DNA of 13,024 nucleotides, taken from NCBI GenBank assembly GCA_050012355.1, contig JBEKHI010000235.1, positions 1 to 13,024 on the forward strand. The letters run 5' to 3'. The first letter of the stretch is position 1. Each line of letters begins with the position of its first letter. The notes under the pieces are model-generated. The model saw nothing but the letters and a program-made list of their open reading frames with translations. It ran no database searches and was not told the DNA's origin. Position numbers and translations under genes: made by a program. Shown here piece after piece: positions 1 to 6,733 of the stretch. The DNA comes from JBEKHI01 sp050012355. GTDB lineage: Bacteria > Actinomycetota > Actinomycetes > Streptosporangiales > Streptosporangiaceae.

Positions 1-1
1 G

Positions 2-334
2 CTCATCTCCATCGCGCGGCGGCAGGCCAGGGACCGGCTAAGAAAACATCGTCTCGCAATCGTCGACGACGAGTTGCTGTCCGAAACACCGGCGGACGAT
101 GCCGGACCCGAGCAGCACACGCTGGGGCGCGCCGAGGCAGCGGCGGTCGCCGACGCCATCGGTGACCTAGGCCCCGCGCACCGCGAGGTGCTCAGCCTGG
201 TGTTCGGCACTGGCCTCACGCTGGCCGAGACGGCGGCCCTGCTCCAAGTGCCGCTGGGAACCGTGAAGAGCCGCCTGTCCGCCGCGCGCACGGCACTGGC
301 CCAGGCCATGACCGAAAGGGGATATGCCCGATGA
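2..334 (+). CDS. ECF-type RNA polymerase sigma factor, C-terminal part (5' end outside window)
   Basis: This is the C-terminal 110 residues of an extracytoplasmic-function sigma factor, which directs RNA polymerase to a small regulon. The frame is open from base 2, so the gene begins before the window. The visible part starts in the end of region 2 (ISIARRQARDRLRK, the basic stretch usual for region 2.4), then an acidic linker. Region 4 follows: GDLGPAHREVLSLVF, then the helix-turn-helix GLTLAETAALLQVPLGTVKSRL that reads the -35 element. The stop codon overlaps the ATG of the next gene (ATGA at 331-334), so the two are translationally coupled. That gene has the make-up of a membrane anti-sigma factor, which supports the call. 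Its promoter target and ECF subgroup cannot be told because regions 1-2 are missing. The family call is firm. Confidence 0.93.
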   Translation, partial: LISIARRQARDRLRKHRLAIVDDELLSETPADDAGPEQHTLGRAEAAAVADAIGDLGPAHREVLSLVFGTGLTLAETAALLQVPLGTVKSRLSAARTALAQAMTERGYAR

Positions 335-1347
335 CACCGCATCTGACTCTCGAAGAGCTCATTGACGAGACCCGGGAGCACCGCGACTGCCAGCGCTGCC
401 GGGACGAGGCGGCCGCCTGGGCGAAGGTCCGCGAAGGCGTCCGCCTCCGGGACAGCGCCGCCGTGCCGCCGACCGGAGTGCTGGAATCCTTGCTGGGCGA
501 ACTCGATCAGCCACCAGCCGGGAGGCGAATCCTGAAACCGCTGTCGGCCGCCGCGGCCGTGGTGGTCCTGGCCGCCGGCGGCTACGGCGCGGCGTCCGCG
601 CTCGGGCACAGCACCGGAGCAACGCACGCCGGGACCCAGCACGCCGAACTCACCGCCACCGGCTGCACCGGCCTGGAACTCGCGGGTGGCACCCTAGCCG
701 GGACCACCGGGAACAACCTCGTGCTCACCACGATCAGCGGAAACCAGCTCACGGTGACCACCACGAGCACGACGGCGATCTACCGCGAGATCGTCGGCAC
801 GCTCGGCGATATCAGGGACGGCGATCGAGTACTCGCTAACGGGTCGCTCGATGGGGGCACGCTCACGGCCACCTTGGTCAGCGTGCTCCCTGACACGCTA
901 GCCTCACCGGCCACGCCGCCTGGACCCGCCGGGGTCGCCGGGATCGGCCTGGCATCGGGCACCGTGGCCGACGCGCACAACGGCGGATTCACCGTGGTGC
1001 GGCAAGACGGGACGCGGATAACGGTCACCGTCGCCACGGATGTCACCGTGATCACCACCGCCCGGATCACTGTGGTCCAGCTCATCACAGGCAAGGTCAC
1101 GTCGGCAGTGGGCACCGTGGGAGCGGACGGCACGCTCGCGGCCAGCACAGTCGAACAGGACACCGTGCCCGCGGCGGCCTGGCAGAAAGTGCGCCCGCGC
1201 GTGCCGGCGACTAGGTCAGCCCCCACCATGCCGGCCGGCAAACTGCCATCGAACCCGCCGACCAAACCGTTTGCCATCTCGCTCAACGGGCTCGGCTGCT
1301 CCCCCGCCGCGATCACAACCACCTACCTGCTCGACGGCCACCTGTAA
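331..1347 (+). CDS. Membrane anti-sigma factor with two DUF5666-like exported domains
   Basis: This 338-residue protein is the likely partner that holds the upstream sigma factor inactive at the membrane. Seen: a short cytoplasmic head (1-68) with H17-x2-C20-x2-C23, one residue shorter than the usual zinc anti-sigma motif Hx3Cx2C; one hydrophobic segment at about 70-91; then about 245 residues that should lie outside the cell. The exported part holds two repeats, about 113-186 and 207-278. Each has the pattern GTVxxxxxxxxTVxxxDGTxxTVTV... GxVGxDGTLxA, as in DUF5666 domains. Then comes a Pro/Lys-rich tail. Apart from the head, the only cysteines are C112 and C323, which bracket the two repeats and could form a disulfide. 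The start is fixed by the ATGA overlap with the sigma gene. The role is inferred from context and layout; the ligand sensed is unknown. The head is unusually short for a full anti-sigma domain. Confidence 0.8.
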   Translation: MTPHLTLEELIDETREHRDCQRCRDEAAAWAKVREGVRLRDSAAVPPTGVLESLLGELDQPPAGRRILKPLSAAAAVVVLAAGGYGAASALGHSTGATHAGTQHAELTATGCTGLELAGGTLAGTTGNNLVLTTISGNQLTVTTTSTTAIYREIVGTLGDIRDGDRVLANGSLDGGTLTATLVSVLPDTLASPATPPGPAGVAGIGLASGTVADAHNGGFTVVRQDGTRITVTVATDVTVITTARITVVQLITGKVTSAVGTVGADGTLAASTVEQDTVPAAAWQKVRPRVPATRSAPTMPAGKLPSNPPTKPFAISLNGLGCSPAAITTTYLLDGHL

Positions 1348-1357
1348 CAATGGGCTC

Positions 1358-3418
1358 ATGACCGAGACGCTGCGCGACGAGGCCGAACGCCACCTACGCG
1401 ATCTGGCGGGAGAGCACGCGACCCTCCGCGAGGACCAGTGGACGGCGATCAGCGCCCTTGTGGAAGACCACAAGCGCGCCCTCGTCGTGCAGCGCACCGG
1501 CTGGGGAAAGTCGGCGGTGTACTTCGTCGCGACCGCCCTGCTACGGGAACGCGGCGCCGGGCCGACCGTCATCGTGTCCCCGCTACTCGCTCTCATGCGC
1601 AACCAGATCGACTCGGCGGAGCGGGCGGGCATCCACGCCAGGACGATTAACTCGGCCAACACCGAGGACTGGGGCCAGATCTACGCGGAAGTGCAAGACG
1701 GCAAGGTCGATGTGCTGCTGGTGAGCCCGGAACGGCTGAACAACCCGTCCTTCCGTGACCAGGTTCTTCCCGAGCTCACAAGGGCAGCCGGGCTGATAGT
1801 GATCGATGAGGCGCACTGCGTTTCTGACTGGGGCCACGATTTCCGCCCCGACTACCGCCGCATCAAGACGCTGCTGGACGAACTACCCGGCAACATCCCC
1901 GTTCTAGCCACCACCGCCACCGCGAACGCCAGGGTCACCAGGGACGTCGCCGACCAACTCGGCAAGGACACGCTCACCCTCCGCGGATCGCTGGACCGGC
2001 AGTCACTGCGACTCGCCGTCGTCAAGCTGAACACGGCGCAGCAGCGCCTCGGTTGGCTCGCCGCTCACCTGCCAGAACTGCCAGGCTCTGGCATCATCTA
2101 CACGCTGACCGTGGCCGCCGCCTATGAAACCGCGGCGTTCCTGCGGGAACAGGGCATCGAGGTCACCGCCTACAGCGGCAAGGACGACCAGGCGCAGCGG
2201 CTGCGCGCCGAGGACGACCTGCTGAACAACCGGGTCAAGGCACTCGTCGCGACCAGCGCGCTCGGCATGGGTTATGACAAGCCGGACCTCGGATTCGTGG
2301 TGCACCTCGGCGCGCCGCAGTCGCCGGTCGCCTACTACCAGCAGATCGGCCGGGCCGGCCGCGCCACCGAAAGGGCCGAGGTGGTCCTGCTCCCCGGCCG
2401 TGAGGACCGGGACATCTGGGCCTACTTCGCTTCTCTCGCTTTTCCACCAGAACGGCGTGTCCGCATCACTTTGGACGCCCTGGCATCCGAGGGGCGCCCG
2501 TTGTCCACAGCGGCGCTCGAGCCCAGGGTCGACCTGTCTCGTTCGCGGCTGGATGCCATGCTGAAGGTGCTCGATGTGGACGGCGCTGTCCACCGGGTGA
2601 CCGGCGGCTGGGTGGCTACCGGCGAGCCGTGGACCTACGATGCCGAACGCTACGAGCGGGTGGCCGCCGAACGCGACCGCGAGCAGCAAGCGATGCTCGA
2701 CTACCTGGACACCGACGGCTGCCGGATGGAGTTCCTCCGCCGTCAGCTCGACGACGCGGACGCCGCGCCGTGTGGCCGGTGCGACAACTGCACCGGACGG
2801 GCTTGGTCGGCTGACGTGCCGGAGGCCAGCGCGAACGCCGCCAGGGACCGGCTGGCGCGGCCCGGCGTGGAGGTCGAGCCGCGCCGGATGTGGCCGACCG
2901 GCTTGGCCGAGGTGTCAGGCAAGATCGGCCCGGCACTGGTCGCGACCCAGGGGCGGGCGCTCGGGCGGCTGACCGACATCGGCTGGGGCACCACGCTGCG
3001 CGAGCTGCTGGCCACGCCGGATCAGCCGGTCCCGGGCAACGTGGCCGACGCCATCGTCAAGGTGCTCGCGGCGTGGGACTGGGAGCAACGCCCGGTCGCG
3101 GTCGCGAGCGTCCCGTCCCGCAGCAAGCCGGTACTCATCGAGAGCCTGGCCACCGGGGTCGCCACCATCGGCAGGCTGCCGTACCTGGGCGCCCTCGGCT
3201 ACCCGGATCCCCCCGCCGAGCGCCGCCACAACAGCGCGCAGCGCGTCCGCACGCTGTGGAAAACATTCAGCGCGCCGGACGGCATCCCCAACGGCCCGGT
3301 ATTGCTCGTCGACGACCGGATCGACTCCGGCTGGACGATGACCGTCGCGGCGAAGCTGCTGCGTGAAGCCGGCGCTACCGCCGTTCTGCCCCTGGTTCTC
3401 GCTGTCACGACGGGCTGA
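1358..3418 (+). CDS. RecQ-family ATP-dependent DNA helicase with C-terminal phosphoribosyltransferase-like domain
   Basis: A 686-residue superfamily 2 helicase that unwinds DNA 3'-5' with ATP. Motifs in order: Q-motif-like LREDQ (33-37), Walker A TGWGKS (47-52, where most RecQ proteins have TGGGKS), Walker B DEAH (150-153) followed by CVSDWGHDFRPDYRRI, motif III TTATA (185-189), motif V ATSALGMGYDKPD (298-310) and motif VI QQIGRAGR (329-336). The RecQ zinc site follows, with C455, C472, C475 and C478. There is no HRDC domain. Instead, residues 585-686 contain VLLVDDRIDSGWTMT (648-662), which matches the PRPP-binding loop of type I phosphoribosyltransferases. The ATG at 1358 begins the conserved region, 10 bp after the anti-sigma stop. 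The same frame is open upstream to 1271, but that stretch is antisigma sequence read in another frame. No clear ribosome site precedes 1358. RecQ is known for repair and recombination; the role of the added domain is unknown to me. Confidence 0.92.
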   Translation: MTETLRDEAERHLRDLAGEHATLREDQWTAISALVEDHKRALVVQRTGWGKSAVYFVATALLRERGAGPTVIVSPLLALMRNQIDSAERAGIHARTINSANTEDWGQIYAEVQDGKVDVLLVSPERLNNPSFRDQVLPELTRAAGLIVIDEAHCVSDWGHDFRPDYRRIKTLLDELPGNIPVLATTATANARVTRDVADQLGKDTLTLRGSLDRQSLRLAVVKLNTAQQRLGWLAAHLPELPGSGIIYTLTVAAAYETAAFLREQGIEVTAYSGKDDQAQRLRAEDDLLNNRVKALVATSALGMGYDKPDLGFVVHLGAPQSPVAYYQQIGRAGRATERAEVVLLPGREDRDIWAYFASLAFPPERRVRITLDALASEGRPLSTAALEPRVDLSRSRLDAMLKVLDVDGAVHRVTGGWVATGEPWTYDAERYERVAAERDREQQAMLDYLDTDGCRMEFLRRQLDDADAAPCGRCDNCTGRAWSADVPEASANAARDRLARPGVEVEPRRMWPTGLAEVSGKIGPALVATQGRALGRLTDIGWGTTLRELLATPDQPVPGNVADAIVKVLAAWDWEQRPVAVASVPSRSKPVLIESLATGVATIGRLPYLGALGYPDPPAERRHNSAQRVRTLWKTFSAPDGIPNGPVLLVDDRIDSGWTMTVAAKLLREAGATAVLPLVLAVTTG

Positions 3419-3421
3419 CCC

Positions 3422-3811
3422 TCAGTCCAGAAGAAGCCTCGCCCGGGCCGCAGTGATAAGCGTCGTCGCCTGGCGGACGCAGGATTTCGCCTCACTAGCC
3501 GATATATCCCGCGCTTCGTACGCGGCCAGGTTCTTTTGATCGAGCGACCGCCTGAGGGCAGTGCCAAGGCTCTTGTCCACCTTGCTCAGAAGATCGATCG
3601 CGGCAGTGTGGTTGCCGTCCACCGACCGTTCCTGGAGCGATACACAGCAGATCGCATCGGCAGCCGCTATCGCCGCGTGGATCGCGTTGGTGGCTATCAC
3701 GTCTGGATTGGTGATCGCGCTGGCCGCTTCCAGGAAGGACTCCGCGTCGTGAAGCCGCGCCCTCGCATCGGCGACCGTACACGGTGTTCGGCGCCCCGTC
3801 GCACGGCTCAC
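3422..3811 (-). CDS. HEPN-domain protein, putative RNase toxin of an MNT-HEPN pair
   Basis: A 129-residue, mostly helical protein. The pattern NAIHAAIAAADAICC (42-56) and the C-terminal KNLAAYEARDISASEAKSCV (93-112, the first helix-capping part followed by a long last helix) are typical of HEPN proteins. HEPN proteins are often RNases that cut tRNA or mRNA. The only R-x-H spacing near the HEPN kind is R62-x5-H68, in ERSVDGNH. The RX4HXY motif of HepT toxins is absent, so this is another HEPN subclass and its activity is not certain. The GTG start overlaps the stop of the MNT gene (GTGA at 3808-3811), and GAGGTGGA lies just upstream, which sets the start. It ends 3 bp from the converging helicase gene. 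G+C is low for this window (53% in bases 3481-3540). It may be the toxin, with the MNT protein as antitoxin. Confidence 0.75.
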   Translation of the reverse strand: MSRATGRRTPCTVADARARLHDAESFLEAASAITNPDVIATNAIHAAIAAADAICCVSLQERSVDGNHTAAIDLLSKVDKSLGTALRRSLDQKNLAAYEARDISASEAKSCVRQATTLITAARARLLLD

Positions 3812-4416
3812 TCCACCTCACGCAGCCGTCGTCGGCTCCGCTCAGTCAATGGAACCCCATCCGTGTGGATAGCGGAGATCAGAACGTTGTCTGTGCGAAC
3901 CAGACGCACGAACGACTCCCACGAATGCTCGACGATCTCCGTTCGATTTCCCGTCCACGCTTCGACCTGATAAGCGAGTGACCCGACTGCCTCACCCCAG
4001 TGGGGGTGGTCAGTACTGCCATCGGCGACAAGGAAGAGATCAATATCCGACCCGCGTCCGCCGTCTCCTCTCGCGGCGGATCCAAACAACCACGCTGCCG
4101 CGAGATCAGGCCAGCCCTGCAGTTCCGCGGTAAGTCGCTCCACGAGCCGCACTCGCACGCTGATCAGCATCTCCAACGGCTCGGCCAGTAGGTGGTCTCG
4201 GTTCAGCCCGGCCATGACGAGACCACCGGCTCGTTCGGTGCGCACAAGCCCCGCGTCCGCCAGGCCATTCACGGCATCAAGGGCAGCTTGTGGCGAAACT
4301 CCGGCATGGCGAGCCAAAGCACGTACGGTCACCGGTACCGCGAGCCGCGCCAACGTCGCCGCCACTTTGCCGCGAGCACCCGGAAGCAGGTCCGCGTACG
4401 GGCGCCCAACATCCAT
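3808..4416 (-). CDS. MNT-type nucleotidyltransferase with N-terminal winged helix, putative antitoxin
   Basis: This protein joins a DNA-binding-like head to a small polymerase-beta-type nucleotidyltransferase. Numbered from the upstream GTG at 4437, the winged-helix part is about 24-80 (VTVRALARHAGVSPQAALDA, then LADAGLVRTER). The transferase motif is GSAARGDGGRGSDIDLFLV (119-137) with D131 and D133 as metal ligands; E167 or E170 may be the third carboxylate. In the MntA-HepT system such proteins silence the HEPN toxin by adding AMP to it. I choose the ATG at 4416 (202 residues) because TAATAT sits exactly 7 nt before it, which fits a leaderless mRNA. The GTG at 4437 (209 residues) and ATG at 4425 are alternatives without a ribosome site. 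It is the first gene of a two-gene operon. The head probably binds the repeats in its own promoter; that is inference. Confidence 0.85.
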   Translation of the reverse strand: MDVGRPYADLLPGARGKVAATLARLAVPVTVRALARHAGVSPQAALDAVNGLADAGLVRTERAGGLVMAGLNRDHLLAEPLEMLISVRVRLVERLTAELQGWPDLAAAWLFGSAARGDGGRGSDIDLFLVADGSTDHPHWGEAVGSLAYQVEAWTGNRTEIVEHSWESFVRLVRTDNVLISAIHTDGVPLTERSRRRLREVE

Positions 4417-4423
4417 AGTGTCC

Positions 4424-4429
4424 ATATTA
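4424..4429 (-). promoter_or_regulatory. -10 element of the MNT-HEPN operon (leaderless start)
   Basis: On the minus strand this reads TAATAT, one base from TATAAT. Seven bases (4417-4423) separate it from the ATG at 4416, so transcription would begin at or next to the start codon. The -35 hexamer 17 bp upstream (CGGAAT) is poor, which suits a promoter controlled by the adjacent repeats. Confidence 0.55.
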
Positions 4430-4435
4430 CCAGAC

Positions 4436-4465
4436 ACGCGTCTAGGATTCCGGATACGCGTCTAG
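4436..4465 (-). promoter_or_regulatory. Two direct repeats CTAGACGCGT, 20 bp apart; candidate operator of the MNT-HEPN operon
   Basis: Identical 10-mers (ACGCGTCTAG on the plus strand) lie at 4436-4445 and 4456-4465, exactly 20 bp apart, about two helical turns. They flank the expected -35 position of the operon promoter. The inner copy also runs into a near-palindrome, AGACGCGTGTCT. This is the layout expected for repression by the winged-helix head of the MNT protein, but binding is inferred. Confidence 0.45.
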
Positions 4466-4478
4466 AAAATCAGACGCG
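4457..4478 (-). repeat. Perfect 7-bp inverted repeat CGCGTCT-N8-AGACGCG between murJ and the MNT gene
   Basis: The arms are at 4457-4463 and 4472-4478 with an 8-base A/T-rich loop. It lies 15-36 bases past the murJ stop on the same strand, so it could be a murJ terminator hairpin. However, no T-run follows, and the left arm is shared with the outer direct repeat. It may instead be a third, inverted operator half-site. Confidence 0.4.
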
Positions 4479-4492
4479 ATGAAACCTGCGGG

Positions 4493-6112
4493 TTAGCCCC
4501 GCAGCCGGGCAAGCACCCGGCGGGTGATGACCTTGAGGTCTGGCCGGTCGATGGCGTAGGCCAGCACGGCGAAGGCGAGCAGCGCGTAGACCGACGCGCC
4601 GACGGCCACAGCGGCGTTTTCCAGCTGCCCGCTCACATGCACCGCCGTCGTGAGGCCGATTCCTCCGGCCGCGCCCGCGACTCCCCCGATCACCCCGGCC
4701 ACGGTCGCCCGTCCGATTCCGCGGACAGTCTCCTTGCCGCAGATCCGGCGGGTCGCGATGAGCGTGCCCACGCCCGCGAGCGTCTGCCCGATCGTGCCGC
4801 CGAGCGCGAGCGCCGGGACCACCAGATGCGCGGGGGCCAGTTCCGCCAGGATCGCGTCGGCGGCCATGACCAGCAGCCAGCTTCCGCCCAGCGCCGCGCC
4901 GGCGGCCACCAGGTGCCTACGAGCGAACAGCGCGCGGGACAGGTTGGTGACGATGGCGTAACCGGCGACACCGGGGGCGAACAGTATGAACGCCTGGGTC
5001 AGCTCGGTGACCTGGTGCGGCTGCTTGGCCAGGACGTGCGCGACCGGGATCGCCATCGCCGCCATCACGCCGGTCCCGAGCCAGGCGGCAAGCATGACGG
5101 CGCGGGTGGATCCAGCGCACGTCCGGTCGAACTCCGCCCCCACCCGGGCGGACAGCACCGGGAACACGCTGGTCGTGATCGACAGGGCCAGCACTCCGTA
5201 GAAGGCGTTGAACACCAGGAAGGCGTAGTTGAAGATGACGATCGCGCCGGTGTCGCCTCGTCCGTTGGCCAGCGCGATGACGACCACGCTGGCCAGGTCG
5301 CTGGCGGCGAACTCGATGAGGCCGATGACCGCCATCCCGCCGGCGAACCTGGCGAGGTCGGGCGGCAGCCAGAATGTCGGGCGCAGCCGCAACCGCAGCC
5401 GGGCGATCGGCGGGATGGCCACCACTACCAGGACGGCGATGCTCAGGGTGGTACCCACCGACAGGATGGACGTCTGGCCGAGCGGACGGAATATCAGGTA
5501 CGTCGTGATCAGCACCAGGCTGGCCACGATGGGCGCCAGGGCCGGAGCGGTGAACCGGCGGTAGGCCTGCAGCAACCCGAATAGCACGACGGAGATCCCG
5601 TAGAGCAGGATCTGCGGCGCGAACGCCTCAAGGAACCCGCCGGTGTTGGCGACCAGCGAGGCGTGCACGCATTTCGCGTTCGAGTTGGCCGGGTTGAGCA
5701 GTGTGGCGATGGGCTCGGCCACGGCGTAGAGCAGCAATGAGACCGGGACGAGCGCGACGACCATCCAGGTCAGCAGAGCCGAGGTGGTGCGGGCCACGTG
5801 GGCCCGTTCAGTAGGGTCGTCTCCGGCGAGCGCGGCCGAGCGGGCCAGGATGGGGACCATCGCGCTGGTCAGCGCGCCACCCACGACAAGCTCGGAGATC
5901 AGGTTCGGCACCTGATAGGCGGTCACGTAGGCGGTACCAAGGCAGCCCGCGCCGACGGTCTGCGAGAAGACCAGCGTGCGCACTAGTCCCAGCATCCGGG
6001 AAAGCAATGTGAGGCCAGCGATGAGCGTGGCTCCGCCGCCAATGCTCACGGCGGGCCGCTGAGTCAAGGGCTTCAGGTCCCGGTCGCTGGTCTGCACGGA
6101 GGGCGGCTCCAC
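4493..6112 (-). CDS. murJ: MurJ/MviN-family lipid II flippase (possible paralogue)
   Basis: A 539-residue integral membrane protein of the MVF family of the MOP superfamily, which moves lipid-linked peptidoglycan precursors across the inner membrane. Hydrophobic segments occur along the whole chain, about 13-14 by eye. The family signature is clear: SRMLGLVRTLVFSQTVGAG (38-56), then YQVPNLISELVVGGALTSAMVPIL (66-89), the actinobacterial form of the conserved PN...GGALTS...VP block. The Asp that most homologues carry in the DA(F/Y) part of this block is replaced: LGTAY at 58-62. There is no added C-terminal pseudokinase. The annotated start is GTG (6112); a second GTG at 6097 has AAGGTGG ahead of it, so the start is uncertain. 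It is 47 bp after the rhodanese gene on the same strand. Actinobacteria often carry several MviN-like proteins, so this need not be the essential one. Confidence 0.9.
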   Translation of the reverse strand: MEPPSVQTSDRDLKPLTQRPAVSIGGGATLIAGLTLLSRMLGLVRTLVFSQTVGAGCLGTAYVTAYQVPNLISELVVGGALTSAMVPILARSAALAGDDPTERAHVARTTSALLTWMVVALVPVSLLLYAVAEPIATLLNPANSNAKCVHASLVANTGGFLEAFAPQILLYGISVVLFGLLQAYRRFTAPALAPIVASLVLITTYLIFRPLGQTSILSVGTTLSIAVLVVVAIPPIARLRLRLRPTFWLPPDLARFAGGMAVIGLIEFAASDLASVVVIALANGRGDTGAIVIFNYAFLVFNAFYGVLALSITTSVFPVLSARVGAEFDRTCAGSTRAVMLAAWLGTGVMAAMAIPVAHVLAKQPHQVTELTQAFILFAPGVAGYAIVTNLSRALFARRHLVAAGAALGGSWLLVMAADAILAELAPAHLVVPALALGGTIGQTLAGVGTLIATRRICGKETVRGIGRATVAGVIGGVAGAAGGIGLTTAVHVSGQLENAAVAVGASVYALLAFAVLAYAIDRPDLKVITRRVLARLRG

Positions 6113-6159
6113 CTTGCCATGTAATCAAGAGCCGCGAGCCCGCGCTGGTGATACGAGCG

Positions 6160-6492
6160 TTATGCGACGTAAGGTTCTTCGTTGGTCTCGCTCACCATGG
6201 GGAGCCCGGCGACCGCCCAGCCGGTCATTCCGTCGGACACGTTGATCGCTTTCCGGCCGGCTCCGGTCAGTCCCGTCGCCGCGTACTGCGACCGCGCGCC
6301 TGAGCGGCAGATGACGTAAATCTCCTGGTCCTGCGGTAGTTCCTCACTGCGGGCGCCTAGATCGCCCAGCCGGATGTGCACGGCCTCGGGCGCATGCCCG
6401 GCCGTCCACTCGTCGTCCTCGCGCACGTCCAGCAGGTACCCGCCCTGCGGAACATCCGTCGACAGGACCTGGGGCACGGCGTCGTCTCCCAC
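6160..6492 (-). CDS. Single-domain rhodanese-like protein
   Basis: A 110-residue protein consisting of one rhodanese domain and little else; such proteins carry persulfide sulfur or transfer it to acceptors such as cyanide or thiols. Seen: LLDVREDDEWTAGHAPEAVHIRL (20-42), the usual first signature; IYVICRSGARSQYAA (58-72), with active-site C62 at the head of the loop CRSGARS; and VSDGMTGWAVAGLP (85-98), the C-terminal signature. The loop of six residues after Cys fits sulfur transferases rather than the seven-residue loop of Cdc25 phosphatases. No signal peptide is present, so it is cytoplasmic. The GTG start at 6492 is set by GAGAGG about 9 nt upstream. It precedes murJ on the same strand; no functional link is evident. 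The tail SETNEEPYVA is not conserved-looking. Confidence 0.92.
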   Translation of the reverse strand: MGDDAVPQVLSTDVPQGGYLLDVREDDEWTAGHAPEAVHIRLGDLGARSEELPQDQEIYVICRSGARSQYAATGLTGAGRKAINVSDGMTGWAVAGLPMVSETNEEPYVA

Positions 6493-6514
6493 TGGTTCAA
6501 CCTCTCATAGTCGT

Positions 6515-6526
6515 GCCTGAACAGGC
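6515..6526. repeat. Short inverted repeat GCCTG-AA-CAGGC upstream of the rhodanese gene
   Basis: Perfect 5-bp arms with a 2-base centre, 23-34 bases upstream of the rhodanese start, in the position of its promoter or leader. It could be an operator, but one this short arises easily by chance in G+C-rich DNA. Confidence 0.2.
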
Positions 6527-6620
6527 GCCACCTTACCGAACCCCCCAACCGATAGCCATGCCGCGGTACTCCCGCGCCGCCACACCGCCCCGCTCGGGGC
6601 CCGCTCGGGCGCGGTCAGAG

Positions 6621-6643
6621 CCGGTCGATGTGACATCGACCGG
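6621..6643. repeat. 23-bp perfect palindrome (copy 1)
   Basis: Arms CCGGTCGATGT (6621-6631) and ACATCGACCGG (6633-6643) mirror each other perfectly around one base, 6632. It lies between the MMPL stop and the rhodanese start, both on the minus strand. As DNA it looks like a dimer operator; as RNA it can fold into a 9-bp stem with a GUGAC-type loop and might end MMPL transcription. The second copy 31 bp away favours a protein-binding site. Confidence 0.55.
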
Positions 6644-6654
6644 CATAGAACGCG

Positions 6655-6671
6655 GTCGATGTCACATCGAC
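6655..6671. repeat. 17-bp perfect palindrome (copy 2)
   Basis: Arms GTCGATGT and ACATCGAC around base 6663 repeat the core of the palindrome at 6621-6643, with the centre base changed from G to C. The centres are 31 bp apart, close to three helical turns. Two copies on the same face of the helix would suit cooperative binding. The regulator is not evident. Confidence 0.55.
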
Positions 6672-6678
6672 AGTGTGG

Positions 6679-6733
6679 GTCAGGGGACGGGCGTCAGGGG
6701 ACGGGCGCCAGGGACGGGCGTCAGGGGACGGGG
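6679..6733. repeat. Four tandem 14-bp repeats GTCAGGGGACGGGC running into the MMPL stop codon
   Basis: Units are at 6679-6692 and 6693-6706 (identical), 6707-6719 (13 bp, one base lost and one changed) and 6720-6733 (last base changed). The fourth unit contains the stop codon of the MMPL gene (6721-6723) and encodes its last residues, the PVPVP tail. It looks like slippage-grown DNA at the gene end. Copy number may vary between strains. Confidence 0.75.

Noticed and set aside
1271..1357. Upstream extension of the helicase frame
   Set aside because: It lies inside the anti-sigma gene in another frame and encodes a Pro/Ser/Thr-rich stretch; the helicase similarity begins after ATG 1358.
4637..5584. 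Long open frame on the plus strand opposite murJ (315 codons)
   Set aside because: Arises from G+C-rich antisense reading; Arg/Gly/Asp/His-rich with no domain pattern, while the minus frame is clear MurJ.
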